Of a stretch of DNA of 64,000 bases, positions 1 through 7,454 are shown one piece after another. The number at the start of each line of letters is the position of its first letter. Position 1 is the first letter of the stretch. Under the pieces are notes generated by a model, which saw only the letters and a program-made list of their open reading frames with translations, was not told where the DNA came from and made no database searches. The position numbers and the translations under genes were made by a program. The stretch is taken from contig NZ_BAABRU010000004.1 of NCBI RefSeq assembly GCF_039545135.1, forward strand, positions 1-64,000, given 5' to 3'. Origin of the DNA: Herpetosiphon gulosus. GTDB lineage: Bacteria > Chloroflexota > Chloroflexia > Chloroflexales > Herpetosiphonaceae.

Positions 1-98
1 TCAGCCGTGCGCCACTCATTCCGAAGAATGCGTTCGACTTGCATGCATTAGGCACGCCGCCAGCGTTCGTCCTGAGCCAGGATCAAACTCGCCGACAA
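1..98 (-). rRNA. rrs: 16S ribosomal RNA, 5' end (partial)
   Basis: The reverse complement of 72-90 is the universal bacterial 16S start (GAGTTTGATCCTGGCTCAG), followed by the conserved GACGAACGCTGGCGGCGTGC stretch and the V1 region. The gene runs off the left edge of the window. The mature 5' end is placed about 8 nt upstream of the conserved primer site by analogy with E. coli, so the boundary near 98 is approximate. Confidence 0.97.
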
Positions 99-365
99 GT
101 GACCGTGGTCACTGCGTGTTCTCCTTGTTTAATGAGCCGGAGAACGGTGGCTCTGCTTGGTAGATCCCTACCGAAGCGATTGACGGTGACAAAAAAACAA
201 AAACTATGATGCATGGAATGTGCTGCGGACGCAGCACCCATCAGTTGGAAAGGTGCGATTTTGGCGATAAAAAATCCGCTGATGCAGCAGAGCATCGGAG
301 CGGAGCACTGTCACCAAATTGTGTGATGTTGAGCAAACATCGTGCTGCCGGTCAACAGCCTGTGG

Positions 366-394
366 ATTCTACCACAGCCGCCAAGTTTTGTCAA
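366..394 (-). promoter_or_regulatory. rRNA promoter P1 (proximal)
   Basis: On the minus strand the -35 box TTGACA (389-394) and -10 box TAGAAT (366-371) are separated by exactly 17 bp, pointing at the 16S gene. The -10 context GTGGTAGAATCC is shared with the second promoter 107 bp upstream. Assignment to the rRNA operon follows from position and orientation. Confidence 0.85.
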
Positions 395-472
395 ATCGGT
401 CGCTGTGGGCGGAGTTCAGCAGGTTGGTGTGTCGTGACTGATGTGTGTCAGTCATGCGTTGACAGCCCGGGG

Positions 473-501
473 ATTCTACCACCGTTCGCCACCGTTGTCA
501 A
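473..501 (-). promoter_or_regulatory. rRNA promoter P2 (distal)
   Basis: This is a second minus-strand promoter: TTGACA at 496-501, a 17-bp spacer and TAGAAT at 473-478. Its spacing and -10 flank are the same as in P1. Tandem strong promoters are typical of rRNA operons. The rest of 99-669 holds the rRNA leader, a short CATAGA-type repeat (549-577) and no convincing gene. Confidence 0.85.
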
Positions 502-548
502 ATCCCACGAACCTGACCGAAACCACGAAGAGCGCGAAGCAGCGTTTG

Positions 549-577
549 TATGCTCTATGCTGTATGTTCTATGCTCT
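549..577. repeat. CATAGA-type short intergenic repeat, copy 1
   Basis: The plus strand carries overlapping TATGCTC/TATGTTC units. The reverse complement (AGAGCATAGAACATA) matches sequence at 60081-60106 and 62134-62158. It lies in the non-coding gap between the rRNA promoters and the first protein gene. Confidence 0.55.
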
Positions 578-669
578 TAATGTCATCCTTACTAAAGGTT
601 CCCCCTTGTTGGTGAGTGCTAAAATACCAAATAATCACCAGTGCGAGCCTATTGCTGAAGGAGCATGGC

Positions 670-1125
670 ATGTTGGATAATTGGCTGGGGCGCGATAAAG
701 CATCGCCGCAAGCGCCCAAGGAGGAATCCATGAGTAGTAATGATGCGTCACGCCCAACGCCCCCACCACGCCAACCAGACGATGGCTTAATTCGTCGCCC
801 ACGCCTCAACGACCGCGATAATGCCTTTAATTTGGCGCTCGAAGATTTGCGCCGCCAAGTGCAGTTGCTCTACGAGAGCATTGGCGCACTGGCCGAACAC
901 TACAATGAAACTGGCGGCGACCCCCGCCGTGCCCGCGATTGCCGCGATTGTAGCCATTTTCGAGTTGGCTTGCATGTGCCTTGTGTGATGGGTGTTGATC
1001 CACATACTGCCCCTTATTTGGCGGTACGCTGCCCCAAATTCGAGGAAACCAGCGAAAATCGCAAGCTGATTAATCGTGATGAAGCTGGCTTTAATGCTGC
1101 GGTGCGGCGTGCTCGCGAAGGCTAG
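670..1125 (+). CDS. Hypothetical Cys-motif protein
   Basis: A 151-aa soluble protein of unknown function. After a Pro-rich, probably disordered N-terminus (about residues 15-40) it has an Arg/Asp-rich helical stretch and four cysteines (C91, C94, C105, C121) arranged CxxC-x10-C-x15-C, which could bind zinc or a small Fe-S cluster. The ATG at 670 has AAGGAG at 658-663, six bases upstream. A second in-frame ATG at 730 also has a strong AAGGAGG, so a 131-aa form is equally possible. I do not recognise a family. The gene stands alone between the rRNA promoters and the sigma-factor cluster. Confidence 0.7.
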   Translation: MLDNWLGRDKASPQAPKEESMSSNDASRPTPPPRQPDDGLIRRPRLNDRDNAFNLALEDLRRQVQLLYESIGALAEHYNETGGDPRRARDCRDCSHFRVGLHVPCVMGVDPHTAPYLAVRCPKFEETSENRKLINRDEAGFNAAVRRAREG

Positions 1126-1225
1126 TTAGCAATCCCGTAATGTCATTCTTCTACGATCACGTCAGCACAAATGCTCGACGTGATTCTTTTTGTTCAGTTT
1201 GTGCGAAAGTGATGGGTATTAGCCA

Positions 1226-1735
1226 ATGGCTCAACCACCAAACGATTCAGCAATCATCGCCTTATTACAACGTGGCGATCAACAAACTTGGCGCATGCTG
1301 GCCGAGCAGTGGTCAGGCGAGCTTTATAATTTGGCATGGGGGGCAGTTTATCAAACTGTTCCTGCCCAAACCATTGTTAACAAAGTTTGGGCAACCGCGA
1401 TTCGAACTATTCACAGTGTCGATCAACGGTTGGGGCTGCGTTTATGGCTCTACACCATCAGCTGTCATGTAATTCTTGATCATTGGCGAGATAATGGTCA
1501 TGCGCCCCAAACAGCTAGTATGATTAGCGAGTTACAACGCTTACCCGAGGCGATGCATTTGGCAATATTGTTGCATCTACGCCACAATGAATCGGTTGCG
1601 ACTATTGCTGAAATTCTTGGTCGAACTCAACGCGCAACTGAACAACTATTACAGCAAGGCCAACAACGGCTCAAGTTTGCTGTGGCAGAGGGATTTTATG
1701 GCATCAACCAAGCAACAGCTGCAGCAGGCGATTAA
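1226..1735 (+). CDS. ECF-like RNA polymerase sigma factor
   Basis: A 169-aa protein with the two-helix-bundle layout of a small sigma-70 family factor. A region-2-like segment (about residues 30-85, with LYNLAWGAVY and ATAIRTIHSV) is followed by a region-4-like helix-turn-helix (about 110-155, ESVATIAEILGRTQRATEQL). It overlaps the start of the next gene by 38 bp, a sign of coupled translation with a FecR-domain membrane protein, which is a common partner arrangement for ECF factors. No good ribosome-binding site is visible, so the start is less certain than the reading frame. The family match is diverged, particularly in region 2. Confidence 0.7.
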   Translation: MAQPPNDSAIIALLQRGDQQTWRMLAEQWSGELYNLAWGAVYQTVPAQTIVNKVWATAIRTIHSVDQRLGLRLWLYTISCHVILDHWRDNGHAPQTASMISELQRLPEAMHLAILLHLRHNESVATIAEILGRTQRATEQLLQQGQQRLKFAVAEGFYGINQATAAAGD

Positions 1736-2777
1736 TCAGGCCTTGCCTGAACAACAGCTTAGTCTTAGTCAACAACAAGCAATCAATCAAACACTTGATC
1801 AACAGCTTGAGCAAGTTCGTCCGCTTCAGCCAACCCGCGATCGGCGCAAAGCCCCTAAAACCAAACGCCGAATTTGGCAATGGCAATGGAGTCGGGCGCA
1901 AATTTTTGCATTAATTGTGGCAACTGCTCTTTTATTTTTTGTTGCCTACGCCACCTTAGCCACATCGGCTCCAAACGTGCCGCATAATGCCAGTGTCCAA
2001 ATTTTCGATGGCACTGCTGTAATCAACAACCTGCGTACTGGCACTGAACGACGTTTGAATGCTGGCGATGTAACTATTTTAGAGCCAGGCGATACAATTC
2101 AAACTGAAACAGGTCGGGCATTAATTACCTATTTCGATGGCCAAACCACTGCATTGCAAGCCAATGCCCGCATGACCCTTGAAACCATGGATAGTGAAAA
2201 TGGTGGCCAGCAAATTCGGCTTAAAGTTTGGTTTGGCCGGACTCTCAACGGGGTCAAACGCTTGCTTGGGCCAAATGATCAGTTTGAGGTTGAAACACCA
2301 TCGTCGGCAGCTTCAGTCCGTGGCACAGAGTTCACTGTCGAATCGCGCAATAATACCACGACCTTTTATGCCACCGACAAGGGCAATGTGCAAGTCGCAA
2401 TGGATGGTCAAACGGTGTTTGTGCGGGCTGGCGAACAATTATTAGCCGAACAATCCAAGCCGTTGGTGGTCGAGCCGCAAATTTCGCCAACCCCCACCCC
2501 GACCAATACCCCAACGCCAACGGCGACAGCAACGCCAACTAATACGCCAACCAGCACACCAACACCGACGGCCACAGCGACGGCAACGCCAACCAGCACG
2601 CCAAGCGCAACGCCAACGGTCACACCACAGCTTTACATTACCCAAGCTGGCGATACAATCAATGGCATTGCCCAACGCTTTGGAATCACACCCGATGCCT
2701 TGGTCAACGCCAACCCGATCATCCGTGATCGCGATGAGATTCCAATTGGGTTAACCTTGATTATTCCGCAGCCATAG
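1698..2777 (+). CDS. FecR-domain membrane protein with LysM tail
   Basis: A 359-aa protein. A Gln-rich cytoplasmic N-terminus (1-65) is followed by one membrane helix (about 68-88), an extracytoplasmic FecR-type beta domain (about 100-250), a Thr/Pro repeat linker made of PTNTPTPT-like units (about 265-310) and a C-terminal LysM domain (about 312-357; YITQAGDTINGIAQRFGI then NPIIRDRDEIPIG). LysM modules bind peptidoglycan or related glycans, and FecR domains often relay envelope signals to an ECF sigma factor. The overlap with the upstream sigma gene supports that pairing. The ATG at 1698 sits behind GAGGG. An earlier in-frame start at 1587 would lie deep in the sigma gene and is unlikely. 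Confidence 0.82.
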   Translation: MASTKQQLQQAINQALPEQQLSLSQQQAINQTLDQQLEQVRPLQPTRDRRKAPKTKRRIWQWQWSRAQIFALIVATALLFFVAYATLATSAPNVPHNASVQIFDGTAVINNLRTGTERRLNAGDVTILEPGDTIQTETGRALITYFDGQTTALQANARMTLETMDSENGGQQIRLKVWFGRTLNGVKRLLGPNDQFEVETPSSAASVRGTEFTVESRNNTTTFYATDKGNVQVAMDGQTVFVRAGEQLLAEQSKPLVVEPQISPTPTPTNTPTPTATATPTNTPTSTPTPTATATATPTSTPSATPTVTPQLYITQAGDTINGIAQRFGITPDALVNANPIIRDRDEIPIGLTLIIPQP

Positions 2778-2787
2778 GAGCAGTTTG

Positions 2788-4581
2788 GTGCTACGTTCGC
2801 AACAAATTCGCCGTGGAGTTTGGTTTAGCGCAACTGGGCTGGCATGTTTGCTAGCCCTCTTGCTAAGCGATAGCTGGGCTTGGCGCAGACAACTCGATCG
2901 CTCAGCCGCCGATTTGTTGGTGCGCCGGCTAGCCAGCCATAACCCGCAACCAGCAATCATCATTGTCGCCATCGATGATCAAGCGCTCAGCAATGAGACA
3001 GGCTTTGGGCGGCTGACCGAGTGGGATCGCAGCATCTATGCCCATTTATTGGATAAGCTACAATCTGCGCGGGTGATCGTCTTTGATATGCTATTTACTG
3101 GGGCCAACCCTGCTGGTGACCAAGCGTTTGCTCAAGCCCTTGCGCCTTTGGAGCACCCAATTTTGGCGGTCTCACGCGATAACCAGACCAACCAAATGAT
3201 TCAGCCAGCACCGCAATTGGCCACTGGTAATGTGGTGTTGGCCCATAGCGACATTATTGCTGACCCCGATGGTGTCGTGCGGCGCATCCAAACCCACTAT
3301 GATCAGGCTGCCATCTATCCTGCGATTGCGCTAGTTAGTGCTCAAGCATGGTGGCATCTACCAGCAGGTTTGCAGATTGAGCCAACGGCCACAACCCTCA
3401 CTAATGGTGTAGTAATTCCGGTCAATAATTCTAGCTTTATGTTAAATTATGCTGGCGCAAGCCAAACCTACCCACAAGTTAGTTTGCTAGCAGTGCTCAA
3501 CGGTGAGGTTGATCCAGCACTATTCAATGATAAAATCGTGCTGATTGGCTCAACCGCTGCAGCCCTCGGCGACCGCTACACCACCCCCACCAGCCCATTA
3601 ATGGATGGTGTTGAAATTCATGCCAACGCGATTGGCACAATTTTGAACGCCAATGCGCTGCGTGAACAAAGCTCCAGCAGTCGGCGGATCATTAAGCTTG
3701 GTTTAGTGCTAGCCCTAACGTTAATCGCCATGATTCGGCGGCCATGGCTGCTATTTAGTGGCATGGTGATAGGGACAAGCGTGATGCTGATTAGCGCAGT
3801 CAGTGCTTTGCAACAACAATTTTTGCGCATCGACTTGGCTAGCCCATTGTTGGCAATTGGCTTAACTGGCTTGGTGATGCTGTTGGTGCAAAACCAGCTT
3901 CAACGCCAAGATCATACCCAAGTGCTCGAACTTTTTGCCAAACGTACCCCGCCCAGCGTGCTCAGCGAGCTATTGAAGGCTGCTGAGCGTGGTCAATTAC
4001 AACTTGGGGGCGAACGTCGCGAAGTCAGCATTGTGTTTATGGATATGCGCGGCTTTACCAATTTATCCGAGCGCTTGCCGCCAGAAGCCATGATGCAGAT
4101 TATCAATACCTACCTGAATCTGATCGCCAAGGCATTAATTGATCATGGCGGCACGCTCAACCAATATGCAGGCGATCAAGCCATGGCGATTTTCAACGCG
4201 CCAGTCGCCCAGCCCGATCATGCTCAACGGGCCATTCGCGGCGCAGTGGCAGCATTAGAGGCAATTGTGGCCTTTAATCGTTCAGCTGCGGCCCAAGCCT
4301 TACCCGCTCAAGCCTCGTTTGGAGCTGGGATCAACACCGGAATTGGTGTGGTAGGCAATGTTGGAGCCCATGAGCGTTACGATTATAGCGTGATTGGCGA
4401 TGTAACCAATGTCGCAGCCCGCTTATGTGGCGCAGCTCCAGCCAACACGATTTATCTTGGCCCTGACACGCTTGCCGAAGATTTAGGCGATTTGCAAAGC
4501 CTGATTCAGCCGATTGGTCCGTTGGCACTCAAGGGCAAGGAAGCCCCGCTAGAAATTGCCGCCATTGTAGTAGCCGAGTAA
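2788..4581 (+). CDS. CHASE2-domain class III adenylate/guanylate cyclase
   Basis: A protein of about 597 aa predicted to make cAMP or cGMP in response to an extracytoplasmic signal. It has an N-terminal membrane helix, a CHASE2 sensor (about 25-290), a block of membrane helices (about 295-370) and a catalytic class III cyclase domain (about 405-590). Both metal-binding aspartates are visible, in SIVFMDMRGFTNLSER and in QYAGDQAMAIF, along with the GINTGIGVVGNVG and YSVIGDVTNVAARL segments. GTG at 2788 is preferred (TAGGAG seven bases upstream) over the TTG three bases earlier. It follows the FecR-LysM gene by 10 bp and is probably co-transcribed. Confidence 0.9.
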   Translation: MLRSQQIRRGVWFSATGLACLLALLLSDSWAWRRQLDRSAADLLVRRLASHNPQPAIIIVAIDDQALSNETGFGRLTEWDRSIYAHLLDKLQSARVIVFDMLFTGANPAGDQAFAQALAPLEHPILAVSRDNQTNQMIQPAPQLATGNVVLAHSDIIADPDGVVRRIQTHYDQAAIYPAIALVSAQAWWHLPAGLQIEPTATTLTNGVVIPVNNSSFMLNYAGASQTYPQVSLLAVLNGEVDPALFNDKIVLIGSTAAALGDRYTTPTSPLMDGVEIHANAIGTILNANALREQSSSSRRIIKLGLVLALTLIAMIRRPWLLFSGMVIGTSVMLISAVSALQQQFLRIDLASPLLAIGLTGLVMLLVQNQLQRQDHTQVLELFAKRTPPSVLSELLKAAERGQLQLGGERREVSIVFMDMRGFTNLSERLPPEAMMQIINTYLNLIAKALIDHGGTLNQYAGDQAMAIFNAPVAQPDHAQRAIRGAVAALEAIVAFNRSAAAQALPAQASFGAGINTGIGVVGNVGAHERYDYSVIGDVTNVAARLCGAAPANTIYLGPDTLAEDLGDLQSLIQPIGPLALKGKEAPLEIAAIVVAE

Positions 4582-4587
4582 GCGCAC

Positions 4588-5424
4588 ATGCAAGGATTTA
4601 ACCGTTTAGCGATGACAATAATTGCCTTGGCCTTAGCCGTCTTGGCCATTACGATTGCGCTCTTACCGCTGCAAAGCTTTGATTTGGCCCTGCGTTCGCT
4701 CCAATATTTGCGTGCTCAAGCGTTAATTTATAGTACAACCACGCGAATTGTGGCAGGCATTGGGGGCTTGCTGCTGCTTGGTTTAGCCTTGGCTCAGATG
4801 TTTATTCGCCAAAGTCAATATGTACCAGTGCGCAATACTGGCTCAGGCTCTGCTCAACTCGATTTGCAAACCGTTCAGCGGGCAGTTGATCAAGCGCTTG
4901 GGCAGGCGCTCGATGTGCGCAGCGCCAAAGCTCAAGTTCAAGGGTATGGCGAGGGCGTGGCGATTTACACCGAACTTGAACTACACCCAACCGCGCATTT
5001 AAATGATACCTTGGCGTATGTCCACCAAAACATTCGCGAAGAAGTTGAAGAGCGCTTGGGCGTGGCAATTTTAACGCTCAAAAGTAAGGTCAAAACTAAA
5101 CCTTACCCGAATGCACCCCACAGCCAACAACATGAGGCTGGCTCGGCTCCCGAACTCGACCCACGCCAACCAGCTTGGGATCTACGTGAGCTGCGCCGTC
5201 GCCTAGAACGAGGCATTTTGAATCAGCCTAACGTGGTTGATCTCGAAGTGGTATTGGGTTATCACCCTGATGGGGCAAGTGTGTTTGTGCAATTATTTCT
5301 CGAACAGACCGCGCCAGTCCCGAGCACTATAGCCAACGTCGAGCGCTTAATTCACACGATTGTGGCAGATGACTTCCGTCTAAGCGTCTACGAACTACGG
5401 GTGACCAGCCAAATTATTGAGTAA
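4588..5424 (+). CDS. AmaP-like / Asp23-neighbour membrane protein
   Basis: A 278-aa protein with two N-terminal membrane helices (about 7-27 and 52-76). A soluble alpha/beta region resembling the alkaline shock (AmaP/Asp23, DUF322-like) domain follows, including VQGYGEGVAIYTELELHPTA. A second diverged alpha/beta segment ends the protein. In Firmicutes such proteins sit at the envelope with Asp23, but the role here is unknown. It starts 6 bp after the cyclase stop and closes this four-gene run. The family assignment rests on layout and short segments, so it is moderate. Confidence 0.6.
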   Translation: MQGFNRLAMTIIALALAVLAITIALLPLQSFDLALRSLQYLRAQALIYSTTTRIVAGIGGLLLLGLALAQMFIRQSQYVPVRNTGSGSAQLDLQTVQRAVDQALGQALDVRSAKAQVQGYGEGVAIYTELELHPTAHLNDTLAYVHQNIREEVEERLGVAILTLKSKVKTKPYPNAPHSQQHEAGSAPELDPRQPAWDLRELRRRLERGILNQPNVVDLEVVLGYHPDGASVFVQLFLEQTAPVPSTIANVERLIHTIVADDFRLSVYELRVTSQIIE

Positions 5425-5461
5425 CTATCTAGGCATAGTGGCTTTAGTGGGAATTTAGTCC

Positions 5462-5467
5462 TATAAT
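5462..5467 (+). promoter_or_regulatory. Candidate -10 box before the secreted DUF11 gene
   Basis: A perfect TATAAT lies 163 bp upstream of the ATG at 5630. The 17-bp-distant -35 position (TGGCTT) is weak, so this is a plausible but unproven promoter. Confidence 0.4.
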
Positions 5468-5629
5468 TACGCCTCAAGTTGCCTCTCGTGGGGGATGGCA
5501 AAAGGACTATTGATTGCATACAATACGCTAGACTTATTACGGCCTTTACCCAACCATTACTGTTATTTTTCAAATGTCGTTAATTTGTTCGCAGCACATT
5601 TCGTTCTTTTCACCCGCCAAGGAGTTTTT

Positions 5630-7390
5630 ATGGGTCGGCAGCACTTTCGCTATCAACGCCTCGCACTACTCAGCCTTGTGGCTTTGCTGGGAGTGTTAGT
5701 CACACCAACCAAAGCCGTCGAAATTCCGCCAACAGGCGCGTCGGTGTATCTCCAAACTAATGGGCCTACCAACACCCTGAATAACGGCGATTGGTACACC
5801 AACAGTCTGGCAGGCGCAGGTAATGGTTATCATTACTTTACAGTTGATATTCCATGTGCTTGGCCGAGCACTGAGCCAGTCCATATCGATATCTTTAGCC
5901 CTGAAATGAATAGCAATGCCACCCTCAGCGACGAAATTCGCGGTGGGGTTTACGATAATACTCAATTTGAGTTTTATACAGCAGGCACGCCGATTGTTGT
6001 TCCAGCAACGCCTGGCCCAGGTGCGGCTGGCAGTCTGCATCAACAAACCTTTGTGCCTGCTAGCACGCCTGAGGCATGGTTGCGCTTCTATACGATTGCA
6101 GCACCTGTCACTTGTGGTACGTATGTTTTGCGTTCAGCCACTTCGGGCAACGATGAAAATGGTTGGCGCTTGCGAGTTGGTCGCGATAACGACGCTGATG
6201 CCAATAATGCCCCCCCAGCCAACACCGATAATTTCGATGGTGTCGCTGGCACTGGCGATGAAATTACCCTTGGGATGCGCCAGGCTTCGTTCCAACACGA
6301 TGCTGGTGCGGCAGATGTTGTCGCCACATGTTTAACTTTGTATGAATATGTAACCCCCGGTCAGCCCACCGTTAGCTTTAATAATTTTGATATCGATAAT
6401 GTACGCCGAGTACGCTACTACGCGCCTGGTGATGCGAGTTACACGCCTATGGGCAATAGCGGCGGCATCGTGGGCAGCCTGAGCAACGATCAAATTTGGA
6501 ATGGCACTGGTGCAACTTTAGCAACCCGCGTCGGCGATACCATCAACAATCCGGTTTCGGGCTGGTGGCGGATCGTAACCTGTACCAGCAATCACAACCA
6601 GTTTATCCAAGAAGGCCAAACTGGCACGCCAGCCTACTACGAACAGCCACCAACTCCGGTGATGGCCTTGAGCAAAACCGATGGCGTGACCTTGGTCTTG
6701 CCAGGCGATACGCTCAATTACACCATCGCCTTTACCAATACTTCAAACAGCACAGCCACACCTGGCAGTGCTACCAATGTTACCTTAACCGATAATTTAC
6801 CACCTGATACAACCTTTGTTAGTTGTGCGATTAACGCCCCATTTACTGGCACATGTAGCCATGCTGCTGGCGTGGTGACCTTCAATATCACCGAAATGGT
6901 TCGCCCAGGCGAAGTTGGCACACTGAATGTTCAAGTAACCGTCAACGATCCAATCACCACGGTTCCGGTGGTCAATAATGTTACCTTGACCTTCAACGAT
7001 ACCTTGAACAATGTGTTCCAACCATTGAACGCCAGTGATAGCGATTTGGTCAATCCAACTGCGGTAACGGTGGTTGGTTTCACGGCCTTGGTACGGGTCG
7101 ATGCTATTCAGGTGCGCTGGACTACCAGCCATGAATTTGAAACCCAAGGCTTCCATATTTATCGTAGCACCAGCGACGATCCAGCAACCGCCGTTCAAGT
7201 GACTGATAGCTTGATTCCAGCCTTAGGTGCGCAAAGCAACTATCAATGGCTCGATACCAACGCTGAGCCAAATGTGCATTATTACTATTGGTTGGTTGAA
7301 GTCGATGCCAATAATAATTTGAGCATGATCGGCCCAACCGATGCTCAAATCGAGCGCTACAGCATTTTCACTCCATTCGTTGTACGTTAA
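5630..7390 (+). CDS. Secreted protein with DUF11-type repeat
   Basis: A 586-aa protein starting at an ATG behind AAGGAG. It has a signal peptide (about 1-31: basic residues, then LALLSLVALLGVLV), a long beta-rich region without a recognised enzyme fold, and a DUF11 conserved-repeat domain. The repeat contains VLPGDTLNYTIAFTN and TLTDNLPPDTTFVSC, followed by a fibronectin-like segment (HEFETQGFHIYRS). DUF11 domains are found in large surface proteins and are thought to be structural. The C-terminus ends YSIFTPFVVR, resembling the VYLPWASK end of the kelch protein in this window. An in-frame upstream start at 5495 would mask the signal peptide and is rejected. Confidence 0.8.
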   Translation: MGRQHFRYQRLALLSLVALLGVLVTPTKAVEIPPTGASVYLQTNGPTNTLNNGDWYTNSLAGAGNGYHYFTVDIPCAWPSTEPVHIDIFSPEMNSNATLSDEIRGGVYDNTQFEFYTAGTPIVVPATPGPGAAGSLHQQTFVPASTPEAWLRFYTIAAPVTCGTYVLRSATSGNDENGWRLRVGRDNDADANNAPPANTDNFDGVAGTGDEITLGMRQASFQHDAGAADVVATCLTLYEYVTPGQPTVSFNNFDIDNVRRVRYYAPGDASYTPMGNSGGIVGSLSNDQIWNGTGATLATRVGDTINNPVSGWWRIVTCTSNHNQFIQEGQTGTPAYYEQPPTPVMALSKTDGVTLVLPGDTLNYTIAFTNTSNSTATPGSATNVTLTDNLPPDTTFVSCAINAPFTGTCSHAAGVVTFNITEMVRPGEVGTLNVQVTVNDPITTVPVVNNVTLTFNDTLNNVFQPLNASDSDLVNPTAVTVVGFTALVRVDAIQVRWTTSHEFETQGFHIYRSTSDDPATAVQVTDSLIPALGAQSNYQWLDTNAEPNVHYYYWLVEVDANNNLSMIGPTDAQIERYSIFTPFVVR

Positions 7391-7413
7391 ACTCGCTCCC
7401 AGCTAAAATAAGC

Positions 7414-7439
7414 AAGGCCGCGTCGCTTGACGCGGCCTT
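7414..7439. terminator. Bidirectional terminator hairpin
   Basis: An 11-bp perfect stem (AAGGCCGCGTC / GACGCGGCCTT) with a GCTT loop lies between two convergent genes. T residues flank the plus-strand side and the A-start of the stem gives T residues on the other strand. Confidence 0.9.
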
Positions 7440-7454
7440 TGGATTTAACTCAGA

